Below, piece after piece: positions 27,179 through 35,686 of a stretch of 64,000 nt of DNA (its first letter is position 1; the number at the start of each line of letters is the position of its first letter). Both the position numbers and the translations under genes were made by a program. The notes under the pieces were generated by a model that had not been told where the DNA came from, did not search any database, and saw only the letters and a program-made list of their open reading frames with translations. The DNA is taken from contig NZ_JARUMJ010000001.1 of NCBI RefSeq assembly GCF_036898465.1, positions 4,588,001 to 4,652,000 on the forward strand, in the 5' to 3' direction. This DNA is from Streptomyces sp. B21-105. GTDB taxonomy: Bacteria > Actinomycetota > Actinomycetes > Streptomycetales > Streptomycetaceae.

Positions 27179-27993
27179 GCACCGAGCCTGCCGCCGGACA
27201 GTTCCCCCACCGTCTGATCGCGACCGACCTCGACGGGACGCTCCTGCGCTCCGACGACACGGTCTCGCAGCGCACCCGTGACGTCCTCGCCGCGGCCACC
27301 GCGGCGGGGGCCGTGCACATCGTCGTGACCGGCCGCGCGGTCCCGTGGACCCGGCACATCCTCGACGACCTCGGCTACGACGGCCTCGCGGTCTGCGGAC
27401 AGGGCGCGCAGGTGTACCACGCGGGCGAGCACCGTCTGCTGACGTCGGTGACCCTGGACCGGCAGCTGGCAGGCGTGGCGCTCGCCAAGATCGAGGCAGA
27501 GGTCGGTCCACTGCACCTGGCGGCCAGCCGGGGCGGTCTGGACGGGGAAGTGCTGGTGGGGCAGGGATACGCGCTCAGGGGCGCCCTGCAGTCGATCCCG
27601 CTGACGGACGCGTCCGAGCTGTGGTCGGCCCCACTGAACAAGATCTTCATCCAGCATCCCGAGCTCTCGGACGACGCCCTGGCCGAGGCGGCCCGCAGAG
27701 CCGCGGGAGGTTTCGTCACGGTCGCCGTGGCCGGGGCGGGCATCGTGGAGCTGCTCCCCCTGGGCCTCTCCAAGGCCACGGGCCTCTCGCTGGCCGCCCG
27801 CCGTCTGGGTCTCAAGGCCGCCGACACGATCGCCTTCGGCGACATGCCCAACGACATCCCGATGTTCGCCTGGTCCGCCCACGGCGTGGCCATGGCCAAC
27901 GCCCACGAGGAACTGAAGTCGGTGGCGGACGACATCACCGCCTCCAACGACGCCGACGGCATCGCCACCACCCTGGAACCCCTCCTCCCCTGA
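27175..27993 (+). CDS. HAD-superfamily hydrolase, Cof-type
   Basis: 272 residues. HAD phosphatase of the Cof/YbjI type: motif I DLDGTLL with both Asp residues, a motif II Thr in VVTGRA, a motif III Lys in LSKATGLSL and motif IV in [11 protein letters not shown]. The large C2-type cap lies between motifs II and III. It acts on small phosphorylated metabolites; the substrate is unknown. The GTG start overlaps the serS stop (GTGA), so the two are translationally coupled. A clear paralogue lies at 61246, past the inserted element. Confidence 0.92.
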   Translation: MSTEPAAGQFPHRLIATDLDGTLLRSDDTVSQRTRDVLAAATAAGAVHIVVTGRAVPWTRHILDDLGYDGLAVCGQGAQVYHAGEHRLLTSVTLDRQLAGVALAKIEAEVGPLHLAASRGGLDGEVLVGQGYALRGALQSIPLTDASELWSAPLNKIFIQHPELSDDALAEAARRAAGGFVTVAVAGAGIVELLPLGLSKATGLSLAARRLGLKAADTIAFGDMPNDIPMFAWSAHGVAMANAHEELKSVADDITASNDADGIATTLEPLLP

Positions 27994-28121
27994 CCCACCC
28001 CGACCAACCAACGCAAGGAGAGGTGCAGGCAACTGCGCAAACATGACCGCAAGCGACCAGCCACGCCAGCGGGGACACGAGGAACCGCAGACATGACCGC
28101 AAGCGATCAGCAGCGCAGCTA

Positions 28122-28150
28122 GGGGCGCGGGGAACCGCGCGACCGGCCCC
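28122..28150. repeat. dispersed Streptomyces palindromic repeat
   Basis: GGGGCGCGGGGAACCGCGCG and the following CGACCGGCCCC form a hairpin with GGGGC/GCCCC outer and CGCGG/CCGCG inner pairs. From memory, very similar sequences are scattered between genes in many Streptomyces genomes. Directly upstream a short direct repeat (ACATGACCGCAAGCGA) occurs twice, at about 28042 and 28091. Confidence 0.6.
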
Positions 28151-28257
28151 CACCGGCGCGCAGGACCGAACCAGCCCGCAGTCTCCGGCGCGTTGGAGGG
28201 AACACCCCCTCAAGAACCCTTGCGCCGAACCTCGCCCGATCCCAGTGACAACGTCTC

Positions 28258-28343
<86 letters not shown>

Positions 28344-28673
28344 GGGTGGGCGGCCCACGCGAGAGCGACATCGCGTGCTCGAAGCGGCCGCCCCGGGCAG
28401 TCCCCGTATGCGGTGCGGTTCGTCGGAGGGGTAACTACTCCGGAACCCGCCGCCGGCTGCCCTGAAGGGAGCTCGACGCATTGCCGTGCATGGACATCGC
28501 CGAACTCCTCTCCCGGTCTGGTGACGCCGGATCCCCTCCGGCCGTCCGCGCCGCGCGCCTTGCGGCCCTGCGCGCCTTGCGTCGCGCGCCCTGCGCGTAC
28601 AACCACTGTGCCCGGGGGGCGAGTCGGACGCCACCGAATAAAACAGCCGTGCGAAAGCGGCCCCGACCCGGCA
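28344..28673. other. intergenic region with a doubtful small ORF
   Basis: These 330 bases lie between the tRNA-Ser and the small gene at 28674. A TTG at 28481, 7-8 bases after GAAGGGAG, opens a 76-codon frame (beginning MPCMDIAELLSRSG) that runs into the convergent gene to 28711. The first 20 residues look protein-like and the rest is Ala/Arg/Pro noise. I do not call it a gene. Nothing else is recognised. Confidence 0.4.
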
Positions 28674-28919
28674 CTACCGGCGGCGCCACCTGCGTCGGCG
28701 CGCCTTGCTGAAGAACCAGCCGGCCGGCGGCTCGTCCGACCGCCAGGGCTGGGGCTCCGGCTCCTCAGCGCGCCACCGCGCGGCGAGCATCCGGGCCCGG
28801 GCGGACGGCTCGGAGGTCCCGGCGGCCCGTACGAAGTCCTCGTCCAGGACGAGGTCGTCCCAGACCTCGCCCTCCTCGGACCGTTTACGGGCGTCGTCCG
28901 CCGCTATGTCGTCCGCCAT
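28674..28919 (-). CDS. small hypothetical protein
   Basis: 81 residues, starting at an ATG preceded by AGGAGG at good distance. The N-terminal half is acidic (DDARKRSEEGEVWDDLVLDED), the middle is helical with Arg/Ala, and the C terminus is a very basic run of Arg and Trp. No signal peptide or membrane helix is seen. I recall proteins of this layout as conserved hypotheticals in Streptomyces; function unknown. It lies upstream of the ABC transporter genes' 3' end, transcribed in the same direction. Confidence 0.7.
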   Translation of the reverse strand: MADDIAADDARKRSEEGEVWDDLVLDEDFVRAAGTSEPSARARMLAARWRAEEPEPQPWRSDEPPAGWFFSKARRRRWRRR

Positions 28920-29035
28920 CCCCGTCCTCCTAGCCGTGTCGGGCCATGCCATGTCACGCCGTGCTGTGTCCAGTGTGCGAAGGCGCCCGTGAAGTCACCG
29001 TCAAGAACGGTCCGGGCAACCCCGGCAGGGGCCGC

Positions 29036-29755
29036 TCACTCCTCCCCGGCGAGCGTGAGCGTCCGCAGCTTCTGGCCGGCGTACCAGGTGGCCAGTACGG
29101 TCACCGCGACCAGCAGCACCGTGGCCGTGGTCAGTCCGACGTCCGAGGTGACCAGGTCCCCGCCCGCCGTCTTGTGGGCGACGGCCAGCGACCACTGCTG
29201 GACGCTGAGCGTGCGGGCGCCCGGTACCAGGGAGCCGAACAGGGCCTCCCAGACGAGGGCGTAGACCAGACCGAAGACCACCGCGTGCCGGGACACCGTG
29301 CCCAGCAGCAGGAACAGGGCGGCGTAGGCGATGGAGGAGACCAGCGCGGCCACCGTGTAGGCCACGGCGATCTGCTGGCCGTTGCCGTTGAGGATGAACC
29401 CGGCGATCAGCGTCGGCAGGGCCGAGAAGACCATCGTGACCGCGATCGCCACGATCAGCTTGGTGAAGATGATCGTGGACCGCTTCAGCGGCTTGGACAG
29501 CAGATAGACCACGGAGCCGTCGTCGATCTCCGGGCCGATCGCGCCCGTGCCGGCGATGACGCCGATGATCGGGACCATCGTGGCGAGCGCGAGGCCGCCG
29601 AGCAGGTCCGACGCGGTCTGGTCGTCGGCTCCGGCCAGGCCGCGCACTACCACGGAGATCGCGATGAGCAGCAGGGGCAGGGCGCCCAGGATGAGGGCCC
29701 GGCGCTTGCCGAGCAGAGCCCGGTACGTGAGCCGGGCGACTGTGGGGTCGTACAT
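29036..29755 (-). CDS. ABC-2 type transporter permease
   Basis: 239 residues with about six membrane helices. The EIDDGSVVYLLSKPLKRSTI segment is typical of ABC-2/NosY-type permeases. The ATG at 29755 has AGGAGG eight bases upstream; a TTG two codons earlier sits too close to the ribosome site. It is the last gene of a four-gene ABC operon, 12 bases after the ATPase at 29768. Substrate unknown; permease pairs like this usually export. Confidence 0.88.
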   Translation of the reverse strand: MYDPTVARLTYRALLGKRRALILGALPLLLIAISVVVRGLAGADDQTASDLLGGLALATMVPIIGVIAGTGAIGPEIDDGSVVYLLSKPLKRSTIIFTKLIVAIAVTMVFSALPTLIAGFILNGNGQQIAVAYTVAALVSSIAYAALFLLLGTVSRHAVVFGLVYALVWEALFGSLVPGARTLSVQQWSLAVAHKTAGGDLVTSDVGLTTATVLLVAVTVLATWYAGQKLRTLTLAGEE

Positions 29756-29767
29756 CTCCAAGGCCTC

Positions 29768-30679
29768 CTACGCCGCGACCAGGTACGAGAACACGGACTC
29801 GAGGGACTCGTCGGACGGCGAGACCGTGAGCAGCCGGATGCCGTGGTCCCTGGCGACCTTCGGCAGCAGCGTGGTGAAGCGGCCGAAGTCGACGGCCTGG
29901 ACGCGCAGCGCGCCCTCGGCCACGTCGACCTCGATGCCGGAGGTCGACGGGTCGGCGATCAGCGCGGCCGCGAGGGCGCGGTCGTCGCTGGAACGCACCA
30001 GGTAGCGGTGCGGCCGGTCGGTCATCAGGCGGCGGATCTTTCGGAAGTCGCCGCTGGCCGCGTGCCGGCCGGCGACGACCACCTCGATGTGCCAGGCGAG
30101 TTGCTCGACCTCTTCGAGGATGTGCGACGAGAACAGCACGGTGCGGCCTTCGTCGCCCATCCGCCGCAGCAGGTCCATCAGCTGCATGCGCTGGCGCGGG
30201 TCCATGCCGTTGAACGGCTCGTCGAGGAGCAGCAGCGACGGGTCGTGGACGAGGGCGCTCGCCATCTTCACGCGCTGGCGCATGCCCTTGGAGTACGTGG
30301 CGATCTTGCGGTCCTGCGCGTACTCCATCTCGACCGTGGCCAGCGCCTTCTGCGCGGCCTTGGCCCCCAGGCCGTGCAGTTCGGCGTTGGCGACCACGAA
30401 CTCGCGGCCGGTGAGGAAGTCGTACATCGCCTCGCGTTCGGGGACGACGCCGATGTGCCGGTAGATCTCCTCGTTGCGCCAGACGGGCTGTCCGTCGAGG
30501 GTGACCGTGCCGGTGGAGGGTGCCAGGAAGCCGCCCATCATGTTGATGAGGGTGGACTTGCCGGCGCCGTTGGGGCCGAGCAGGCCGGTGACGCCGGGGC
30601 CGATGGTCATCGTGACGTCGTTGACGGCGACGACGTTGCCGAACCAGCGGGAGACGTGGTCGATGCTGAGCGTGGTCAC
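29768..30679 (-). CDS. ABC transporter ATP-binding protein
   Basis: 303 residues. Walker A GPNGAGKST, signature YSKGMRQRVKMA, Walker B LLLLDEPFNG and the H-loop His in FSSHILEE. The C-terminal 90 residues form the DrrA/CcmA-like extension. The GTG start overlaps the stop of the permease at 30676 (GTGA), showing coupling. It pairs with the permeases at 29036 and 30676. Confidence 0.92.
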   Translation of the reverse strand: MTTLSIDHVSRWFGNVVAVNDVTMTIGPGVTGLLGPNGAGKSTLINMMGGFLAPSTGTVTLDGQPVWRNEEIYRHIGVVPEREAMYDFLTGREFVVANAELHGLGAKAAQKALATVEMEYAQDRKIATYSKGMRQRVKMASALVHDPSLLLLDEPFNGMDPRQRMQLMDLLRRMGDEGRTVLFSSHILEEVEQLAWHIEVVVAGRHAASGDFRKIRRLMTDRPHRYLVRSSDDRALAAALIADPSTSGIEVDVAEGALRVQAVDFGRFTTLLPKVARDHGIRLLTVSPSDESLESVFSYLVAA

Positions 30680-31584
30680 AGGCCCACCTTCCGGTAGCGG
30701 CGGATCAGGAGGCCGTAGCTCGCGGCGATCAGGCCGAGGAGGACGAGGACGTAGGCCACGCCCTCTCCGTTCGTGGGACCGACCCCGCCCGGGAAGGCGG
30801 ATGCGGCGCCGAGGAACGCCGACTGCACGCCGTCGATCAGCGTGACCGGCGAGAACAGGCCGATCCAGGCGATGGATCCGGTGCTGTCCTGCGTCTCCGC
30901 GATGGCCTGGAGCGTGGAGACGGCGCCGTAGGAGATGGTCAGGACGGCGATGACGGCGGCGATGCCGAAGCCTCGCCGCGGTGTCGCCGAGGCGATGACC
31001 AGGCCGATGCCGGCGAAGAGCAGGGAGAGCAGTGCCACGGAGACGAGTCCCTGACCGAATCCCTCGGTCTGGTCGGCGAAGTCGAGCTTGGCCAGCAGCG
31101 CGCCGACGTACAGCACGAGCAGCGGGGCCGCGGTGAGGACGAACAGGGCCGAGGCCAGCGCCGCGAACTTGGCGCGCACGTAGTCCGCGGTCTCGATGGG
31201 CCGCGAGAAGTACAGCGGCACGGTCTTGAAACGCAGGTCGCGCGAGACGGACTGGGGTGCCTGCGAGGCGACGTACAGGCTGATGACCGCCTGCATGATG
31301 ATCGCGTACCGCGTGTAGTCGACCGGCAGTTCCTTCGCCTTGGTGGCGACGGCGACGGCGACCATGATGGCGGCCGGCACGCACATGACGACGAACAGCA
31401 GCATCGGCAGCACCTTGGACTTCACCGAGCGGCCGAGGCCGTAGGCGCCGCGCAGGGACTGCGAGTACAGGGAGCGGCGGGCGTAGGCGCGGCCGAGGCG
31501 GGGGCCGTCGTAGCTGCGGTAGCCGATGTTGTGGATACGGGTCTGGTCGCCCGAGGGGGCGGTGACCGGGTGTTCAACTGCCAT
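30676..31584 (-). CDS. ABC transporter permease subunit
   Basis: 302 residues with about six membrane helices. A cytoplasmic N terminus (about 50 residues containing YRSYDGPRLGR) and the SRDLRFKTVPLYFSRPIETADY segment resemble ABC-2 permeases. Its start lies within the 3' end of the ATPase gene at 31574, so all four genes from 32551 to 29036 form one tight operon. Confidence 0.88.
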   Translation of the reverse strand: MAVEHPVTAPSGDQTRIHNIGYRSYDGPRLGRAYARRSLYSQSLRGAYGLGRSVKSKVLPMLLFVVMCVPAAIMVAVAVATKAKELPVDYTRYAIIMQAVISLYVASQAPQSVSRDLRFKTVPLYFSRPIETADYVRAKFAALASALFVLTAAPLLVLYVGALLAKLDFADQTEGFGQGLVSVALLSLLFAGIGLVIASATPRRGFGIAAVIAVLTISYGAVSTLQAIAETQDSTGSIAWIGLFSPVTLIDGVQSAFLGAASAFPGGVGPTNGEGVAYVLVLLGLIAASYGLLIRRYRKVGL

Positions 31585-32551
31585 GGCCGACGGCCTCCTT
31601 CCGCTGCTGGTCGCTGCTGGCGTCGCTGTCCTTGAAGACCTCGGCGATGTGGTGCCGTCGCTGTTCCATGCGCACCAGGCCGAGTCCGAGGTCGGCGACC
31701 GTGTCGCGGACGACGTCGTAGGTCTCCTCGCCCTGTGCGGTCAGCAGCAGGATGTGGCCGGCGCCCGGCAGGCCGCTGCCGGCCTCGGCGACCTCCACCC
31801 CACGCGCGTGGAGCGCGTCGCGGACCGCGCGGGTGCCGTCCGGGTGGTCGTCGGTGTCGGTGACCTCGATGGCGAGGGTGGTGGTGGTCTGGGTGAAGTC
31901 GGTGGTGGAGCTGGAGCGCAGGAGCTTGCCGCCGTCGACGACGACGACGTGGTCGCAGGTGCGCTCCAGTTCGCCCAGCAGGTGGGAGGTGACCAGGACC
32001 GAGATGCCGAAGTCTGTGTGGATGCGGCGGATCAGGCCCAGCATCTCGTCGCGGCCGACCGGGTCGAGGCCGTTGGTCGGCTCGTCGAGGAAGACCAGCT
32101 GCGGGTCGTGGACGAGGGCCTGGGCGAGCTTCACGCGCTGCTTCATGCCGGTCGAGTAGCCGCCGATGGGGCGGTAGCGCTCCTCGTACAGACCGACGTG
32201 GCGCAGGGTGTCCGCGGTGCGTTCGCGCGCCGCGGTGGGCGGCAGGCCGGACATGCGCGCCATGTGCACGACGAACTCGGTGGCCGAGACGTCGGGCGGC
32301 AGGCAGTCGTGCTCCGGCATGTAGCCGACCCGCTCGCGGATGTCGGCGCCCTTGGTCGCGACGTCGAGGCCGAGCACTTCTGCGCGGCCCTCCGTGGCGG
32401 GCGACAGACCCAGCAGGATCTTGATCAGTGTGGACTTGCCGGCCCCGTTGGCTCCGACGAGCCCGGTCACACCGGGCCCGACATCCACGGAGAGCCGGTC
32501 AAGAGCGGTCACCCGGGGGAACCGCTTGCTCAGGCTTTCGGTCGCGATCAC
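31574..32551 (-). CDS. ABC transporter ATP-binding protein
   Basis: About 325 residues. Walker A GANGAGKST, signature YSTGMKQRVKLAQ, Walker B LVFLDEPTNG and the H-loop His in VTSHLLGE, followed by a C-terminal regulatory extension. Three GTG/ATG starts compete: 32551 has GAGGA at the best spacing, 32557 sits directly behind it, and 32596 has none. It is first in the operon. Two different ATPases with two permeases suggest either a heterodimeric exporter or two stacked systems. Confidence 0.9.
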   Translation of the reverse strand: MIATESLSKRFPRVTALDRLSVDVGPGVTGLVGANGAGKSTLIKILLGLSPATEGRAEVLGLDVATKGADIRERVGYMPEHDCLPPDVSATEFVVHMARMSGLPPTAARERTADTLRHVGLYEERYRPIGGYSTGMKQRVKLAQALVHDPQLVFLDEPTNGLDPVGRDEMLGLIRRIHTDFGISVLVTSHLLGELERTCDHVVVVDGGKLLRSSSTTDFTQTTTTLAIEVTDTDDHPDGTRAVRDALHARGVEVAEAGSGLPGAGHILLLTAQGEETYDVVRDTVADLGLGLVRMEQRRHHIAEVFKDSDASSDQQRKEAVGHGS

Positions 32552-32734
32552 AGTCACGTCCTCAAAATTAGTGACGCACGCCACGAAGTTCGTCAACCTT
32601 CAGAGCCGTCTTCGCCTCAGACCTCAGATGTACGGGCCCGTAGGGGATCCCATGCCTGAGAGCTACGGATCGCGGTCGCACGGCTCACGCCCGCCCTGTT
32701 GACGACTTCTCTAACAAGTGCCAGATTCAGCGTC

Positions 32735-32797
32735 GTCGGGTTACGAACGCGTCGGGTTACGGACTCGTCGGTTACGAACGCGTCGGCTTACGGACGC
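32735..32797. repeat. four 15-16-bp direct repeats upstream of the hydrolase-SDR gene
   Basis: Four adjacent units of GTCGG(G/-)(T/C)TTACG(A/G)AC(G/T)C at 32735, 32751, 32767 and 32782. They alternate between a GAACGC and a GGAC(T/G)C ending, so a 31-32-bp double unit is repeated twice. They lie 35-100 bases upstream of the start at 32833 and may bind a regulator. Confidence 0.8.
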
Positions 32798-32832
32798 GAA
32801 CCGCGGTCGGCGTCGACCGGGGCGGAGGAGAA

Positions 32833-34728
32833 GTGACGATGCTGGAGGGCGCGCGCGAGCGCCGGGTGCGGACCGGCGGGATCGAGCTGTGCGTCGTCGA
32901 ACTGGGCGATCCGCGGCGGCCGACGGTGGTGCTGGTGCACGGCTACCCCGACAGCAAGGAGGTGTGGTCCGAGGTCGCGGCCCGGCTGGCCGGCCGCTTC
33001 CACGTGGTGCTGTACGACGTCCGGGGCCACGGCCGGTCCGAGGCGCCGAGGCCGCTGCGGGGCGGGTTCACCCTGGAGAAGCTGACCGACGACTTCCTGG
33101 CGGTCGCGGACGCGGTCAGCCCGGACGGACCGGTGCACCTGGTGGGGCACGACTGGGGTTCGGTGCAGGCCTGGGAGTTCGTGACCGTCCGGCGTACCGA
33201 GGGCCGTATCGCTTCCTTCACCTCGTCGTCCGGGCCGTCCCTCGACCACTTCGGCCACTGGATCGCGACGCGCGTGAACAAGCCGACCCCGCGCCGGGTC
33301 GGCCAACTCCTCGGCCAGGGAGCCAAGTCCTGGTACGTGTATCTGCTGCACACCCCCGTGCTGCCCGAACTCGCCTGGCGCGGGCCGCTCGGCAAGCGCT
33401 GGCCGGGCATCCTGCGACGGGTGGAGAAGGTTCCCGCCGACGCCTATCCGACGCCCTCGCTGCCGTCGGACGCGGCCAACGGCGCCTGGCTGTACCGGGA
33501 CAACGTCAGGACCCGGCTGCGCCGTCCGCGCGCCGACGCGCACGCGCACGTGCCGGTGCAGCTCATCACTCCTCTCGGCGACCGGTTCCTGTCGGAGCGG
33601 CTGTACGACGGATTGGAGGAGTGGGTACCGCGGTTGACGCGGCGCACCCTCCCTGCCGGACACTGGGTCCCGCGCACCCGCCCCGACCGACTCGCGTCCT
33701 GGATCGACGACTTCGTCTCGTCGGTCGAGAAGGAACGGGACGGAAGCAACCCCGCAAGCGACGCCGGAACCAACCCCGCAAGCGCCATCGGAAGCAGCGC
33801 AGGAAGCGCGGCCGGAGGCAACGGAAGCGGAGTGGAAACGGTCCGGACGACCCGCAGGAGCGGTGGCCGGCCGGGGCGCGTGCGTGCCGTCGCCGACCGG
33901 TATGCCGAACGTTTCGGCGGGCAGTTGGTCCTCGTCACCGGTGCGGGCAGCGGCATCGGACGGGCCACGGCGCTCGCGTTCGCCGAGGCGGGCGCACGCG
34001 TCATCGTCGTCGACCGGGATGCGGACGGCGCGGCCCGCACCGCCGAGCTGTCCCGCCGGGTCGGCGCACCCGATGCCTGGGCGGTGGCAGTTGACGTCTC
34101 CGACGAGCAGGCCATGGAGAAACTCGCCGCGAAGGTGCACACCGACCACGGCGTGCTGGACGTGCTGGTGAACAACGCCGGCATCGGTATGGCGGGCTCC
34201 TTCTTCGACACGACGTCCGACGACTGGCGCCGGGTGCTGGACGTCAACCTGTGGGGCGTCATTCATGGTTGCCGTCTCTTCGGGCGGGCGATGGCCGAGC
34301 GCGGGCAGGGCGGCCACATCGTCAACATCGCGTCGGCGGCGGCCTTCCAGCCCTCCAGGACGCTGCCGGCCTACAGCACCTCCAAGGCCGCGGTGCTGAT
34401 GCTGAGCGAGTGCCTGCGCGCCGAACTGGCGGGCCGGGACATCGGGGTTACGGCGATCTGCCCCGGTCTGGTGAACACCGGCATCACGGCCACCGCGACC
34501 TTCGTGGGAGTCGACGCGGAGGATGAACGACGTCGGCAGAAGCGCGCGGCGCGCCTGTACGGGATGCGCAACTACCCGCCGGAGAAGGTCGCGCAAGCGA
34601 TCCTGCGCGCGGTCGTGCAGGACGATGCGATGGTCACGGTCACTCCGGAGGCGAAGACCGCGCACGTGCTGTCCCGTTTCCTGCCGCGGGCGTTGAGGGC
34701 GCTCGCGCGCGTGAGTCCGCCCGTGTGA
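32833..34728 (+). CDS. alpha/beta hydrolase-short-chain dehydrogenase fusion
   Basis: 631 residues, two enzymes in one chain. The N-terminal alpha/beta hydrolase (about 1-300) has the oxyanion HGYPDS, the nucleophile elbow GHDWGS (Asp nucleophile as in epoxide hydrolases, where Asp rather than Ser is seen) and a late catalytic GHWVP His. A Ser/Asn/Gly linker (about 300-350) leads to a classical SDR domain (about 355-631) with TGAGSGIG, NNAG and the catalytic Ser-Tyr-Lys (NIASAA, then PAYSTSKAA). A hydrolysed epoxide or ester could be passed on for oxidation. The GTG start follows GGAGGAGA. The linker contains an Ala-Ser-Asn-Pro repeat. Confidence 0.92.
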   Translation: MTMLEGARERRVRTGGIELCVVELGDPRRPTVVLVHGYPDSKEVWSEVAARLAGRFHVVLYDVRGHGRSEAPRPLRGGFTLEKLTDDFLAVADAVSPDGPVHLVGHDWGSVQAWEFVTVRRTEGRIASFTSSSGPSLDHFGHWIATRVNKPTPRRVGQLLGQGAKSWYVYLLHTPVLPELAWRGPLGKRWPGILRRVEKVPADAYPTPSLPSDAANGAWLYRDNVRTRLRRPRADAHAHVPVQLITPLGDRFLSERLYDGLEEWVPRLTRRTLPAGHWVPRTRPDRLASWIDDFVSSVEKERDGSNPASDAGTNPASAIGSSAGSAAGGNGSGVETVRTTRRSGGRPGRVRAVADRYAERFGGQLVLVTGAGSGIGRATALAFAEAGARVIVVDRDADGAARTAELSRRVGAPDAWAVAVDVSDEQAMEKLAAKVHTDHGVLDVLVNNAGIGMAGSFFDTTSDDWRRVLDVNLWGVIHGCRLFGRAMAERGQGGHIVNIASAAAFQPSRTLPAYSTSKAAVLMLSECLRAELAGRDIGVTAICPGLVNTGITATATFVGVDAEDERRRQKRAARLYGMRNYPPEKVAQAILRAVVQDDAMVTVTPEAKTAHVLSRFLPRALRALARVSPPV

Positions 34729-34836
34729 GAAGCCCTCACGCCCGAACGGGCCGTGTTCCACGGTGGGGTGCCCCGCCCGCCTCGAGTAGTGATGCTCCAT
34801 CAGGACGTTGGGGAACTCCGTTGTGGCGTACGTCGG

Positions 34837-34890
34837 TTGTCCACAGAATCATCAAGTACCCTGTGGATAACTCGAGTTGCTTGTGGATCA
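34837..34890. promoter_or_regulatory. second DnaA-box group upstream of kptA
   Basis: TTGTCCACA at 34837, TGTGGATAA at 34862 (reverse of TTATCCACA) and TGTGGATCA at 34882 (one mismatch) lie within 54 bases, just before the kptA start. The region is AT-rich relative to its neighbours. It is about 9 kb from the pheA-serS cluster. Confidence 0.75.
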
Positions 34891-34946
34891 AACCTCGGCG
34901 TCAAAACAAAATGCGTGATGCGCGTCTCTCCCGTCATGCTGAGTGG

Positions 34947-35525
34947 ATGAACGAAAAGGACGGTCCTGACAGCGGCAGGGACGACAGACGCACCGTGAAG
35001 GTGTCGAAGTACCTCTCGAAGCACCTGCGCCACCAGCCCGAGCGGATCGGCCTCACACTCGACGAGGCCGGCTGGGTCGAGATCGACGAGCTCATCGCGG
35101 CGTGCGCCGCCCACGGATTCCGCTTCACCCGTGACGAGCTGGACCACGTCGTCGCCGCCAACGACAAGAAGCGCTTCGCGATCGACGGCACCCGGATCCG
35201 CGCCAGCCAGGGCCACAGCGTCGAGGTCGACCTCGGGCTGGAGCCGGCCGTCCCACCGTCGTACCTCTACCACGGGACCGTGGCCCGCTCGCTGGACGCC
35301 ATCCGGGCCGAGGGGCTGCGGCCGATGAACCGGCACGACGTGCACCTCTCGGCCGACCGGGAAACCGCCACCAGGGTCGGTGCCCGCCGGGGCCGCCCCG
35401 TGGTGCTCTCCGTCGACGCGGGTGCCATGCACCGGGACGGCCATGTCTTCCATCTCAGCGCCAACGGCGTCTGGCTGACGAAGGCCGTGCCCCCGCAGTA
35501 CCTGCGGTTCTCAGCCCGTGGCTAG
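34947..35525 (+). CDS. kptA: RNA 2'-phosphotransferase (Tpt1/KptA family)
   Basis: 192 residues. In eukaryotes this enzyme removes the splice-junction 2'-phosphate from tRNA with NAD+; bacteria have no such splicing, so its role here is unknown (ADP-ribosylation of RNA ends is one proposal for the family). The winged-helix N domain carries SKYLSKHLRHQPERIGL (Arg/His active-site pair), and the NAD-binding part carries LYHGTV, MNRHDVHLSAD and the final YLRFS. The ATG at 34947 is chosen, and an in-frame ATG at 34911 is possible; both have weak ribosome sites. DnaA boxes lie directly upstream. Confidence 0.92.
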   Translation: MNEKDGPDSGRDDRRTVKVSKYLSKHLRHQPERIGLTLDEAGWVEIDELIAACAAHGFRFTRDELDHVVAANDKKRFAIDGTRIRASQGHSVEVDLGLEPAVPPSYLYHGTVARSLDAIRAEGLRPMNRHDVHLSADRETATRVGARRGRPVVLSVDAGAMHRDGHVFHLSANGVWLTKAVPPQYLRFSARG

Positions 35526-35562
35526 TGCCGCGAACGGAACTAGGCGGGTGCGCCCGATGACC

Positions 35563-35576
35563 GTTTCACGTGAAAC
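35563..35576. promoter_or_regulatory. parS site, perfect consensus
   Basis: GTTTCACGTGAAAC is the exact palindromic ParB-binding consensus of Streptomyces. It lies in the intergenic region between kptA and the ABC permease. About 10 bases on, GTTTCACGGAAAC at about 35589 looks like the same site with one T lost. The region up to 35680 is G-rich repeat (GGGGGTGCGGGTGG). Confidence 0.9.
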
Positions 35577-35686
35577 CTGGCACGGACGGTTTCACGGAAA
35601 CGGGTGACGCGGGGGTGCGGGTGGCACGGGGGTGCGGGTGGTACGGGTGACGTGGTGGTGCGGGTGGTTCCCTTCGTTGTCCGCGG

